This document shows, in pieces, positions 45,440-55,400 of a DNA stretch of 64,000 nucleotides. The stretch is taken from assembly GCA_003612515.1 (NCBI GenBank), contig RAZB01000001.1, positions 1 through 64,000 on the forward strand, read 5' to 3'. Each line of letters opens with the position of its first letter. Position 1 is the stretch's first letter. The position numbers and the translations under genes were made by a program. Below the pieces are notes generated by a model. It saw only the letters and a program-made list of their open reading frames with translations, was not told where the DNA came from and did no database searches. The DNA is from a bacterium D16-34 (lineage in GTDB: Bacteria > Actinomycetota > Coriobacteriia > Coriobacteriales > Eggerthellaceae).

Positions 45440-46408
45440 ATGCCAGCAATCATCACACATGATTTTTTTGGACGAGACGTCTATGACTCACTTTACAAAA
45501 CCATTGGCAGCTCAAAAAACGAGGCCGATGCCTTCTTATTGGGAAATCAAGGACCAGACCCTCTTTTCTACTGTGCTGTCAGTCCCTCTTTAGCGAAATA
45601 TAGCAAGCTTGGCTCTCGGCTTCATCACGAGAATCCAAATGAAGTGCTTGCTGCATTTAAGTCGTCTTTGTCTATACTTTCCGAAACCGAAAAGCCTGTT
45701 GGGCGCGCATATGCGCTCGGCTTTTTATGCCACTACCTGCTCGATAGTTCCATGCATCCCTTTGTTTACTATAACGAATATGCTTTGTGCGACGCAGGAG
45801 AGCCAGACCTCGATCGAACGCATGCTTCAGAAGTGCACGCGGTAATAGAAAGCGAATTAGACGAACTGGTTTTATTTAGTAAGCGCCAGCAAACCATTAG
45901 CGAATTCAACCCGGCCACCTCTATCCTTAAAGCAAGTGATGAGGTTTTGCGAATCATCTCAAAGATGTATGCCTATGTGGCGATGGTGGTCTATGGCATC
46001 ACCATTCCTCAAGATCTGTTCGAACGCTCCGTTCGCGACTTTCGCCTGGTGCAGCGCGCATTTTATTCTCCATCCGGAATCAAACGAGCACTTGTTGGCT
46101 CACTTGAGCGCACATTGCGCCCCTATTCATTCTTCCAGTCAATGAGTCATCGCCCGATTGAGCTTCACGAGAGCATCTTTGATAACCGCAATCACAGTGC
46201 ATGGAAAAACCCGTTCACCGATGATATTCGCAACGATGGTTTTTGGGATATCTATCATCAGGCATTATCTAGCGCCAGGCAAGCGCTGTCCGTGTTTGAC
46301 CGAAATGACTTTACTGTCGAAGCCGCGCGCAGTCTCACTCATGATTTAGATTTTTCTGGTGAGCCCACCGTGGCTGTTGTTGTTGACGTACAAAACCTAG
46401 AAGCTTAG
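45440..46408 (+). CDS. zinc-dependent phospholipase C-like protein
   Basis: This 322-residue protein resembles the zinc-dependent phospholipase C/S1-P1 nuclease-like family. Supporting segments are FLLGNQGPDPLFYC near residue 35, GRAYALGFLCHYLLDSSMHPFVYY with His and Asp residues in the zinc-site order, and HAVIESELDELVLF. There is no signal peptide, so it is probably intracellular, and the activity is not certain. The ATG has GGAG six bases upstream; an earlier in-frame ATG (45413) does not. A TRIC-family gene starts six bases downstream. Confidence 0.85.
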   Translation: MPAIITHDFFGRDVYDSLYKTIGSSKNEADAFLLGNQGPDPLFYCAVSPSLAKYSKLGSRLHHENPNEVLAAFKSSLSILSETEKPVGRAYALGFLCHYLLDSSMHPFVYYNEYALCDAGEPDLDRTHASEVHAVIESELDELVLFSKRQQTISEFNPATSILKASDEVLRIISKMYAYVAMVVYGITIPQDLFERSVRDFRLVQRAFYSPSGIKRALVGSLERTLRPYSFFQSMSHRPIELHESIFDNRNHSAWKNPFTDDIRNDGFWDIYHQALSSARQALSVFDRNDFTVEAARSLTHDLDFSGEPTVAVVVDVQNLEA

Positions 46409-46414
46409 AAATAC

Positions 46415-47485
46415 ATGCTAGAAGTTGTTCTGACTATACCGTTTTGGCTTGAGCTTGCCGCATCGCTTACCGGTGGCTTATCAGGCGCAATGTCTGCTGT
46501 TCGCGCACGCTATGATCTGTTTGGCGTGGCATGCATTGCTATTGTTACCGGTCTAGCTGGCGGCATTATTCGCGATATCCTACTACAGCAATATGGCATT
46601 TACGCGTTCCAAAAGCCTTCGCTCATTCTTGCGTGCGTTATTGCAGGTGTAGTCGTTTTCTATTTCGGCAAACTAACTACCTATCTTGATCCTATTGTTG
46701 ATTTGCTCGACAACCTATCAGTAGCTCTGTGGGCCATCGTTAGCGTTGGTAAATCAATGTCAGCGGGACTAGATATTATTCCGGCAACCATCCTTGGAAC
46801 TATTACTGCTGTTGGCGGCGGTATTTGTCGCGATATTTGCATGAATCGCGAACCCGAAGCGTTTCAGGCAGGTCCGCTTTACGGGTCGGCTGCTCTTTTG
46901 GGCAGTTTAGTCTTTGCGCTCATGAGGCAAAACCATATTTTGAGCGACTATGCCGCTCCTACTTGTGTGGTGCTTGTGCTTGGAATACGCTATGCATCGC
47001 TGTTCTTTGGCTTCAAAACACGTCCGCCACACGATTACTCAAATGTCATCACCAAGCCGGTCAAATCGGTTGCCAAGCGTATGAAACCGCCAAAAGGTAA
47101 AGTCCAGCGCGACAAAGAACGTCACCATTACGAAAAGCTTGCGCGTTTTTGGAAACGCCTTCATGGACAACAAGTCACAGCACAAACTGAAACTTCACCA
47201 AGTCAAACGGGGTCTTTAAGTCGTACCGGCAACATAGCCCACACAGGAAAAATCGCTCGCGTTGGTCAAATAACTTCAACAGGCAATGCAGATACTACCT
47301 CACAGAACAAAGCAAACACGACTTCCTTGGAGGCATCTGAGGTACAAACGAGCCAAGCGGTTGCTGACCCTTCAGATAGAATTGTTGTCAGTCGCGAAGA
47401 GTTGCATCAAATCTTTGGAAAGACGCAGGAGCAGAAGCCCGAAAAGGATCCTTTCGAGCCAAGCGACAACCCCTATGACTTTTAG
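46415..47485 (+). CDS. TRIC-family (UPF0126/YadS-type) membrane protein with a long C-terminal extension
   Basis: Residues ~1-205 form the bacterial TRIC channel fold, two repeats of three helices with the glycine-rich motifs SGAMSAVRARYDLFGVACIAIVTGLAGGIIRDILL (in parts: GLAGGIIRDILL) and LGTITAVGGGICRDI. The following ~150 residues are polar: a basic stretch, then short imperfect repeats TGSLSRTGNIAHTGKIARVGQITSTGN (written in parts: TGSLSR, TGNIAH, TGKIAR, TSTGN) and a conserved-looking end SREELHQIFGKTQEQKPE. Bacterial TRIC proteins are K+-permeable channels in structural work. The extension is not part of the family and looks unfolded. Confidence 0.85.
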   Translation: MLEVVLTIPFWLELAASLTGGLSGAMSAVRARYDLFGVACIAIVTGLAGGIIRDILLQQYGIYAFQKPSLILACVIAGVVVFYFGKLTTYLDPIVDLLDNLSVALWAIVSVGKSMSAGLDIIPATILGTITAVGGGICRDICMNREPEAFQAGPLYGSAALLGSLVFALMRQNHILSDYAAPTCVVLVLGIRYASLFFGFKTRPPHDYSNVITKPVKSVAKRMKPPKGKVQRDKERHHYEKLARFWKRLHGQQVTAQTETSPSQTGSLSRTGNIAHTGKIARVGQITSTGNADTTSQNKANTTSLEASEVQTSQAVADPSDRIVVSREELHQIFGKTQEQKPEKDPFEPSDNPYDF

Positions 47486-47493
47486 AGAAGAGC

Positions 47494-48123
47494 TTAGACG
47501 TTCTTCAAAAGAATGTTATTCATGGTATCAGCAGCATGTTCACATGCGTCACAGCAGCGCTCCATGCGCTCAAAAATCTGCGACCACACCAACACGCGCA
47601 AAGTATTTTCGCGATCGTCAGTATGGAGGCGACGAATTACGCGCATAAAGAGCTGGTCGCCCTCTTCCTCATAGGTGTTCACGTCAATAATGCGCTGCTT
47701 GAAAGTCTTTGATTTCTTGAAGTTTCTAAAGTCCTCCATCGCCCTATCAAGCGCTTCGCAACTTTGTTTAATAAGGCAGGCGAAATCGTGTGCACCTGGA
47801 TAAATAAGATGCACATCATAAATATAAAAGCGTTGAATAACGTCTTCGATATAGTCAAGAATGGTATCAAGCGTGTAGACAAGCTCGATAATGTCTTCAC
47901 GCTCAACAGGTGTCATAAAGTCTGTAGCAACCGCTTTGAATACCGCATGCGTAATTTCATCACCTTGGTGCTCGATTTCATGCGCACGCTCCATAACCGA
48001 GACAAGCCCTTGCGCGTTGGTGAATCCTTCAATGGCCTCAATGAGAATTTGCGCCTCTTGCACGGCCAACTCCGTCTGCTTTTCGAAAGCATCAAAGTAG
48101 TCGAACCGATTTTTCTTGCCCAT
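47494..48123 (-). CDS. PhoU-like DUF47 protein, partner of the PiT transporter
   Basis: This 209-residue all-helical protein matches DUF47: DYFDAFEKQTELAVQEAQIL, HEIEHQGDEITHAVFKAV with the metal-binding ExxxD pattern, and RRLHTDDRENTLRVLVWSQIFERMERCCDACEHAADTM at the end (marks: EIFERMERCCDACEHAAD). Such proteins accompany PiT-type phosphate transporters and control them. It lies 48 bp after the PiT gene with AAAGGAG before its ATG. Confidence 0.92.
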   Translation of the reverse strand: MGKKNRFDYFDAFEKQTELAVQEAQILIEAIEGFTNAQGLVSVMERAHEIEHQGDEITHAVFKAVATDFMTPVEREDIIELVYTLDTILDYIEDVIQRFYIYDVHLIYPGAHDFACLIKQSCEALDRAMEDFRNFKKSKTFKQRIIDVNTYEEEGDQLFMRVIRRLHTDDRENTLRVLVWSQIFERMERCCDACEHAADTMNNILLKNV

Positions 48124-48171
48124 CTGAGCTCCTTTGTACCAGATCTACAAAAGGTAATTCCCTTTGTGCGC

Positions 48172-49224
48172 CTATATCACCATCAAGAATAGGTGCGCAA
48201 ATGCAAACCCTAAAAGACCGCAGCCCGGGAAGGTGAGCACCCACGTCTTGACCATATCAATTGCAATACTCCACTTTACAGCGCTTTTACGCTTTGCAGC
48301 ACCTACACCCATGATAGCAGTGGTGTTGGTGTGAGTTGTCGAAACTGGCAAGCCTGCAAATGTTGAAAGCATGAGACAGAAAAATGTTGCGAGCGAAGCG
48401 GCAAAGCCTTGAAATGGTTCCAGCTTAACCATGTCCATGCCCACGCTTTTAATAATGCGCTCACCGCCAGCCGCCGTGCCAATGCCCATATTGAGTGCGC
48501 AAAGCAACATCAACCAGATCGGTAGCACCATCTGGTCAGCCTGCCCAACACCGGTAGCAAGCGTAATAGCCAGCACGAAAATACTCATGAATTTCTGACC
48601 GTCTTGTGCGCCGTGCATGAAAGCAACGCCTGCACCTGAAAGAATTTGAGCGCGGCGAAACGCCTTTGCGCTCCGATGACGATCCGTGTCACGGAAAAGA
48701 CCAACAATGGCTTTGGAATTGATCCAACCCAGCAGAAAACCGAGAAGCGTTGAGAGCAAAATACCATAGATTACTTTAACCCATTCGGCGCCGTTAATGG
48801 CTCCAAAACCACCTTGCAATGCTATGGCGGCACCTGTTAAACCAGCAATAAGCGAATGGCTTTGTGATGTAGGAATACCAAAATACCAAGCAGAAGCGCC
48901 CCACACAATTATAGCAACCATAGCAGCCATAAGCGCGACTAAAGCATGCTCGGAATTGCCGCCAAAATCAACCATATTAAAGATGGTTGCAGCAACCGCT
49001 GCGGTAAATAAAGACACCACAAACAAGCCGACAAAATTGCAGATTGCAGCCATAATAATTGCTGCTCGTGGGCGCATAGCGCGCGTTGAAACCACCGTTG
49101 CAATAGCGTTTGGCGCATCCGTTGCACCATTTACAATGATGACACCAATATTAAGTAGCGTCACCACAACCAACACGGGGTTAGACATAAGCTGAGCAAC
49201 AAAGGTAGCCCACTCAATAGTCAC
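48172..49224 (-). CDS. pit: PiT-family inorganic phosphate transporter
   Basis: This 350-residue permease imports phosphate (or metal-phosphate) with H+ or Na+. The signature repeats are GATDAPNAIATVVSTRAM near the N-terminus and LPVSTTHTNTTAIMGVGAA near the C-terminus, with about ten membrane segments. A GTG at 49224 has GGAAGG six bases upstream; the ATG two codons earlier overlaps that site, so GTG is chosen. The gene is followed by its DUF47 partner. Confidence 0.93.
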   Translation of the reverse strand: MTIEWATFVAQLMSNPVLVVVTLLNIGVIIVNGATDAPNAIATVVSTRAMRPRAAIIMAAICNFVGLFVVSLFTAAVAATIFNMVDFGGNSEHALVALMAAMVAIIVWGASAWYFGIPTSQSHSLIAGLTGAAIALQGGFGAINGAEWVKVIYGILLSTLLGFLLGWINSKAIVGLFRDTDRHRSAKAFRRAQILSGAGVAFMHGAQDGQKFMSIFVLAITLATGVGQADQMVLPIWLMLLCALNMGIGTAAGGERIIKSVGMDMVKLEPFQGFAASLATFFCLMLSTFAGLPVSTTHTNTTAIMGVGAAKRKSAVKWSIAIDMVKTWVLTFPGCGLLGFAFAHLFLMVI

Positions 49225-49346
49225 ATGCATCCTTCCACACGCTTTAACATTGCGGTGATTCAATAGTGTAGCGTAAACCCGCAAGGATAAGACGCGTCAT
49301 ATAAAAGGTTACACAATTGCTAAGTTATAAGGTCACAAGAAGCCGC

Positions 49347-50018
49347 TTATGCTTGCGCATATGCCGCAAAAACGCGTCTGCGTTCAGCTTTGATAGTTGT
49401 TGGGTTGCCATGTCCTGGAAGCACCAGCGTTTCATCGGGAAGCACCGCTAAATGCTTCAAGGATTTGCGCATGTCTTCCATACTGCCACCTGAAAAATCA
49501 GTACGACCAATAGTTCCCTCAAAGAGCGTATCGCCTGAAATCAGCACTGGCACCCCGTCGCTATGATTGCCAAATTGTGGAGCTAAAAACAAACACATGC
49601 TTCCCAAGCTATGACCGGGAGTGACCAGCACTTTCCAAGGCATCGTGCCAATTTCAATCACATCCCCATCCTCAACACGCACGTCCACCTCGCACGGTTC
49701 AAAATAGCGCCCATCAGCAGGTATAGGTTGTTCGCGGCTGATTATTTTGGCGTCAATGGCCGAAGCAATCACGGGAGCATTTGTGAGTTTGCGCAGCTCA
49801 CAAGCTGCCCCGCAGTGATCAAAATGCGCATGAGTAAGCACAATAGCATCAATTGAGCGCTCGCCTGCTGCAGCTACAATAGCCTCTGCATCGCACGTAG
49901 GGTCCACCACCATAGTGGTCTGACCGTCTGAAATGATGTAGTCGTTATTCTCAAGCATTCCCAAAACAACTACTTCAATATCAACGCAAGCACCCTCAAT
50001 GGTATATGCATGTGCCAT
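49347..50018 (-). CDS. metallo-beta-lactamase-fold hydrolase (YcbL/glyoxalase II-like)
   Basis: This 223-residue protein has the zinc motif HAHFDHCG near residue 78, the second His in VTPGHSLGSMCLF, the Asp in LISGDTLFEGTIGRTDF, and the last His in LVLPGHGNPT. This pattern is typical of small intracellular YcbL-type hydrolases acting on thioesters such as lactoylglutathione-like compounds; the substrate here is unknown. It follows the (p)ppGpp enzyme by 15 bp with a good AAGGAG site. Confidence 0.9.
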   Translation of the reverse strand: MAHAYTIEGACVDIEVVVLGMLENNDYIISDGQTTMVVDPTCDAEAIVAAAGERSIDAIVLTHAHFDHCGAACELRKLTNAPVIASAIDAKIISREQPIPADGRYFEPCEVDVRVEDGDVIEIGTMPWKVLVTPGHSLGSMCLFLAPQFGNHSDGVPVLISGDTLFEGTIGRTDFSGGSMEDMRKSLKHLAVLPDETLVLPGHGNPTTIKAERRRVFAAYAQA

Positions 50019-50033
50019 CTTTGCTCCTTTTCG

Positions 50034-52409
50034 CTATTTATTCGGCACCATGCGGCGCGCATCAAAAACGCCCTCAACAGTGCTGAGTTTTTTAATGATT
50101 GTCTCAATAATTGAAACGTCTGAAACCTGGAATAAGAAACGCATCTCAACCATGCCATCGCGATGCGACGTGGTAGATGACGAAAGCACGTTAGCGCCCA
50201 TCTCGGATAACACCACAACAATGTCGCGAAGCAACCCCATGCGATCAAGCGCATCAATAAACACTTCAACCTTAAATGAAGTGTTTTTGGGCATATCTCG
50301 CTCCCACGACACTTCGATAATGCGCTCTGGTGACTGCATGAGGTCTTTTGCGTTGGGACAGTCAGCCCGATGCACTGAAACACCACGCCCTCGTGTTACA
50401 AAGCCCAAGATCTCATCACCCGGAACGGGATTACAACAGCGAGAAAGGCGAACCAAAACATCGTCAATACCTTTAACCACAACACCGTTTGACGTATGCG
50501 CTTCATGCTTTTTGGGATGCTTCACGCTCGTGATCATCGGCGGCAGCTTGCCTGTTGACATTGCGCCAGCAAGCGTTGATAAGCCCTCTTCGGCTTCATT
50601 GCCCTTGTCGACGAGAATCTTGAGCAAACGGTTCGCAACGTGTGTGGCGCTTTCTTTGCCGGTGCCGATATGCACCAACATGTCATCAGCATCATTAAAG
50701 CCAAGTGTATCAGCCACCGACTTCAATGCACGCATAGACTGTGCGCTCGAAATACCCAAGCCGTGTTTGCGCATTTCACGCGTGAGCTTATCGCGGCCAT
50801 TTTGCAGGTCATCGCCGCGGCTAACCTTGCTAAAATATGAACGAATCTTGTTGCGCGCAGAAGGCGTTTTGACCAAATTGAGCCAGTCGCGTGACGGGCT
50901 TGCACTTTTTTGCGTCAGCACTTCAACACGATCTCCCAGCTGTAGTTCATAAGACAGCGGCACGATTGAGCCGTTCACCTTCGCCCCAACACAATGGTTT
51001 CCTACTTCGGTGTGGATAGCATAAGCAAAATCAACTGGCGTCGAACCGGCACGCAAGCTCATGACCTCACCTTTTGGCGTAAAGACGAACACCTCGGTTG
51101 GCGCTAAGTCAACCTTTAGATCTTTTAAGAACTCACGCGAATCTTGCGACTCATCCTGCCAGTCAACCATCTGTCGAAGCCATGCAAGCTGCTGATCAAG
51201 CGCATCTCCCGAGCCTTTGCCACCCTTTTCTTTGTAGCGCCAGTGTGCAGCAACGCCATATTCGCTTTGATGATGCATATCTTCGGTACGAATTTGCACC
51301 TCAAGGGGTCGCCCTGCCGGACCTATAACGGTGGTATGCAAGCTTTGATACATGTTGAATTTCGGCATGGCAATATAGTCTTTGAAGCGGCCCGGCATAG
51401 GATGCCAAAGGGTGTGCACCGCACCAAGCGCCGAATAACAATCGCGCACCGTTTTAACGATCACGCGCACTGCAATCAAGTCATATATCTCTGAAAAGCC
51501 TTTGCCTTTCTTCGTCATTTTCTGATAGATGGAATACAAATGTTTTGGCCTGCCCATAATCTGAGCCTGTATGCCAACTTTATCCATCTCTTCGTGAAGA
51601 ATGGAAATAATTTGATCAAGATAATCTTCGCGGCTCGCACGACTTTCAGTCACCATGCGCGAGACTTGCTTAAATTTGTTTGGCTCCATGTAATAAAACG
51701 CCAAATCTTCCAACTCCCATTTGATGGAGTTGATGCCAAGTCGATGTGCAATAGGAGCATAAATCTCAAGTGTTTCGCGCGACTTAAAAATGCGCCTATC
51801 TTCGCGCAATGCACCAAGCGTGCGCATGTTATGCAATCGGTCAGCAAGTTTGATGACGACCACGCGTATATCTTTGCTCATGGCGACAAACATTTTGCGC
51901 ATCGTGGCAGCTTGCTCATCAGTGAGGCTTTCAACCTCAATTCGCGTAATTTTGGTCACACCATCAACCAGCTGAGCAATCTGGGGATTGAATGTTTCAG
52001 CAACCTGCTCAGATGTCACTTTCGTATCCTCAACCGTATCGTGCAAAAGCGCCGCGCAAAGCGTTTCGACATCCATACGCAAATCAGCCAAGATGATGGC
52101 TACTTCAACCGGATGAGCAATAAACGGTTCGCCGCTTTTTCTGCATTGTCCGGCGTGTGCCTCGGAAGCGAAGGTGAATGCTTTTGCCAAAAGCGCCTCG
52201 TCTTCTTCCGACAAATATGTTGAGGTTAAACGCTGCAACTCCGCAAAGCGTTCCTCAGGTGTAAAAACGCGCTGCTCGGTTACCCTTGCATCAGGCGCGA
52301 ATGATTTCGGCATCACATGAGGTTGCCCTAAGCATGTCTGCGATGTTTGCTTTTTGTTGTGCTCTGCAGGCGTCTGCCCACTTGTGGACTCGTTTTTTCG
52401 ATCTGTCAC
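50034..52409 (-). CDS. relA: bifunctional (p)ppGpp synthetase/hydrolase
   Basis: This 791-residue RelA/SpoT homologue makes and degrades (p)ppGpp in the stringent response. The HD hydrolase domain has FIAHPVEVAIILADLRMD and LLHDTVEDT, so hydrolase activity is likely retained. The synthetase domain follows (RLHNMRTLG, EIYDLIAVRVIV, FKDYIAMPKFNMYQSLHTTV), then the TGS domain (FTPKGEVMSLRAGSTPVDFAYAIH) and a C-terminal ACT domain. The start is GTG at 52409, with AAAGGGGCAGGT before it. It is the only Rel-type gene in the window. Upstream is the RecJ-helicase fusion gene. Confidence 0.95.
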   Translation of the reverse strand: MTDRKNESTSGQTPAEHNKKQTSQTCLGQPHVMPKSFAPDARVTEQRVFTPEERFAELQRLTSTYLSEEDEALLAKAFTFASEAHAGQCRKSGEPFIAHPVEVAIILADLRMDVETLCAALLHDTVEDTKVTSEQVAETFNPQIAQLVDGVTKITRIEVESLTDEQAATMRKMFVAMSKDIRVVVIKLADRLHNMRTLGALREDRRIFKSRETLEIYAPIAHRLGINSIKWELEDLAFYYMEPNKFKQVSRMVTESRASREDYLDQIISILHEEMDKVGIQAQIMGRPKHLYSIYQKMTKKGKGFSEIYDLIAVRVIVKTVRDCYSALGAVHTLWHPMPGRFKDYIAMPKFNMYQSLHTTVIGPAGRPLEVQIRTEDMHHQSEYGVAAHWRYKEKGGKGSGDALDQQLAWLRQMVDWQDESQDSREFLKDLKVDLAPTEVFVFTPKGEVMSLRAGSTPVDFAYAIHTEVGNHCVGAKVNGSIVPLSYELQLGDRVEVLTQKSASPSRDWLNLVKTPSARNKIRSYFSKVSRGDDLQNGRDKLTREMRKHGLGISSAQSMRALKSVADTLGFNDADDMLVHIGTGKESATHVANRLLKILVDKGNEAEEGLSTLAGAMSTGKLPPMITSVKHPKKHEAHTSNGVVVKGIDDVLVRLSRCCNPVPGDEILGFVTRGRGVSVHRADCPNAKDLMQSPERIIEVSWERDMPKNTSFKVEVFIDALDRMGLLRDIVVVLSEMGANVLSSSTTSHRDGMVEMRFLFQVSDVSIIETIIKKLSTVEGVFDARRMVPNK

Positions 52410-52426
52410 ACCTGCCCCTTTCCTCG

Positions 52427-55400
52427 TTATCCTCTGGATGCATCTGTGCCACGAAGCCCGTCGATGTTTTGCTCAGGCAAAATCGGACGCGTTAAACGCA
52501 TACGCAATTGTTCTTTATTGCAACGCATAACCCAGTCTCTAAATGCGCAGAAAATCTCGTGCTCGCTTAACCCCTCACGATAGCGCACACTGTCGGTCAG
52601 CTCAACTTTCGATGTAGTCTCAATCACGTGCACCGAACGCACCGCCCCAGCTGAGCCATAGACCGTGTGCGTTTCAATAAGACCCAGCTCGCGAAAGACC
52701 GCCACACCACAGGCGGCTGCTTGTGGCGTAACAACACAGAGTTCATTTGAGGCTGCTTGAGCCAACTCGGCATTTCCGATAGCAAAAAACTCCTGGTCAC
52801 CATCACGCTGCATCGATCGCAACTTACGATAGACTTGCGCCATGCAATCATGATTTGGCGTCATTTCGCTCAAAATCTTATCGTTAATTGCGCCATCATC
52901 TTTCCCAAAGAGCAAATGGATTATGGCCTCTTCGCCATCACGACCAGCTCGCCCGCTCATTTGATTGAATTCGATCTCGTTAAAGGGCAAGTGATACAAA
53001 ACCACATGGCGAATATTGGGAATATCAATGCCTTCGCCAAATGCTGAAGTAGCAACCAGCACCGACAACGCGTCTTGACGGAACAGCTTTTCTACGCGAT
53101 TGCGCTCAGCGCGCGAAAGTCCCGCATTGTAAAAACCAATCAGAGGTGCAAGCTGCGGAACGCGTTTACGAAGCAGTCTCGCAAGCGCAACCGAACCTTC
53201 ACGCGAGTTGACGTAAATGACCGTTTTTTCGCCTGACGCTATCAAGTTTGCAAGATAGTCATCGCGATTACGCATACCGCGCCTGTCGTCAACTTGCAAA
53301 TTAGGACGATCCGCTTCGTCATATATAGCCACGTCTATAGGTAATTCGCGACAGATTGCTGAAGCCACTTCGTCGTCTGCAGTTGCCGTAAGCGCAAGCG
53401 TTACTGGTGATCCTAATTTAGCAAGCGAAGCGCCGATACGTGCATAAGCACTGCGCTGACCAGCTTTCGCCATACCAATATGGTGAGCCTCGTCAACGAC
53501 GACAAAATCAATAGCGCCACTTTGCGCAAACTCATCAGCATGCCAGGCCAAAAACTCTGGCGTTGTAAGCAGGATGTCGCAGCTACCCTGCGCCAGTGAA
53601 GCAAAAATACGAGCGCGCTCTTCCGGGGAGCTTTCGCCGGTGATGACCTCAATGGAGATGCCGAAAGCACTCAGCGCGCATCGCAAATGAAATGCCTGAT
53701 CAGCAATGAGAGCTCGCAGCGGGTACACGAAAAGCGACGCTTTGTGGGTTGTCAAAGCGCGAAGTGCCGCACTCACTTGAAACGTGAGCGACTTTCCGCG
53801 ACCTGTTGCCATAATGCCCAGCACGCTTTTGTTTTGCGATATTTTGTCAAGAATTTTGCGCTGTGCAGGATGGAGCTGTTTGTCACCAATCAAGGCTTTT
53901 ACCAGCGCATCTTTGAGCCCTTCGGGGTCTTTTGCGGCAACTTGTTCCCACGTTTGACGCGCCTGTTCCAAAGATGCCTCGTATGCTTCGACATCTTCTG
54001 GTCTGTGCTCGACGTCTTTGCATAATTCGACATCGGACGTGGCATAAAGGTCTGCCACAAACGTTAAGTGGTTTGGATCGCAACACGCCTCAAGGCCAGC
54101 ACAGCTTCGTGCCGGCGTAAGCGACTGCAGCATGGCTTTTACGCTCTTGCGACCACGCCATTCGTCAATTTGCACCTCGAATGCGGCATTCACCACACTA
54201 TCGGTTGACATGAGCGCTTCAATATCGGTGCAGTGAAACATGATTGCAGAAACTTGCGCGCTTCCATCGGTGAGCTGGCACGAAAAATGATTCTTCTCCG
54301 CTCCTACTGCGCGCGAATTCGCCAAACTAACGTTGCGGGCTAAATAAACTGGCGTAAGCCATTCCTGCCCAAACGGTGCGAGTTTTTCCAGCTGCGAGAC
54401 GTTTTCTAAAGTTAGCTCTTCAAGCGCCACGCAGGCATCAATCTCAATGAGAGGATGGAAGGCGCGCTCTTCGAGCATATCCATATACTGACAGAGCCGC
54501 CGCTCAAATTCGCCCAGTTTATCGGCCGGAAGCGTCACGCCCACCGCAGCTTCATGACCGCCAAAACGCGTGAGCAAATCAGAAGCGCTTTCAACCGCTT
54601 TAAACAGGTTCACCTGGCCAACGCTTCTACCCGAACCGCGAGCTTGATCTCCGACTATGGTGAAAAGCAGACAGGGCACGCCGTAGTTATTTACCAGGCG
54701 AGATGCCACGATTCCTTTTACGCCTTCATGCCAGCCTTCGCCCGCGACAACTAACGCGCGCTGTCCGTGGTAATTTTCGGCTGCTTGTTCTTTGGCGATC
54801 TCGGAAAGCTCCGCCTCAATTGTACGCCGCTGGTCATTAACTGCCTCTAGCTCCAACGCCAATTTCGTCGCTTGCTCATAGTCGTCGCACATCAGCAGAT
54901 CAAGCGCAAGTTGCGCATCACCCATGCGACCTGCCGCGTTCAAACGCGGAATAAGCGAGAAGCTCAAATTGGTGGCCGTAATTTGCTTGTCGCCCGCACC
55001 CGTCACCGCCAAAAGCGCAGCGATACAAGGGCGCGGATTATCGTTAATTCGCGCAATGCCATCAGCAACAAGTGCGCGATTCTCATCACGCATAGGCATG
55101 AGGTCGGCCACAGTGCCAAGCGTTGCGAAATCGGTATAAGAAAGCCATAGATGAGGCTGACCTAACCTACAGCCTAAAAGCTGTACGAGTTTTAAGGCAA
55201 CTCCCACACCGGCCAAAATAGCACTTGGGCAGGTAGGATCGCATTTCGGATCCGCCACCGGCACGCCAACAGGCACCAATTCGGAAGGCTCATGATGATC
55301 AGTAATTGCCAGCTTTATGCCAGCGTCCAATACCAACTGCGCTTCATCTTTACAAGCGATACCGCAGTCGACTGTCACGATAAAATCCGGGTTATAGATC

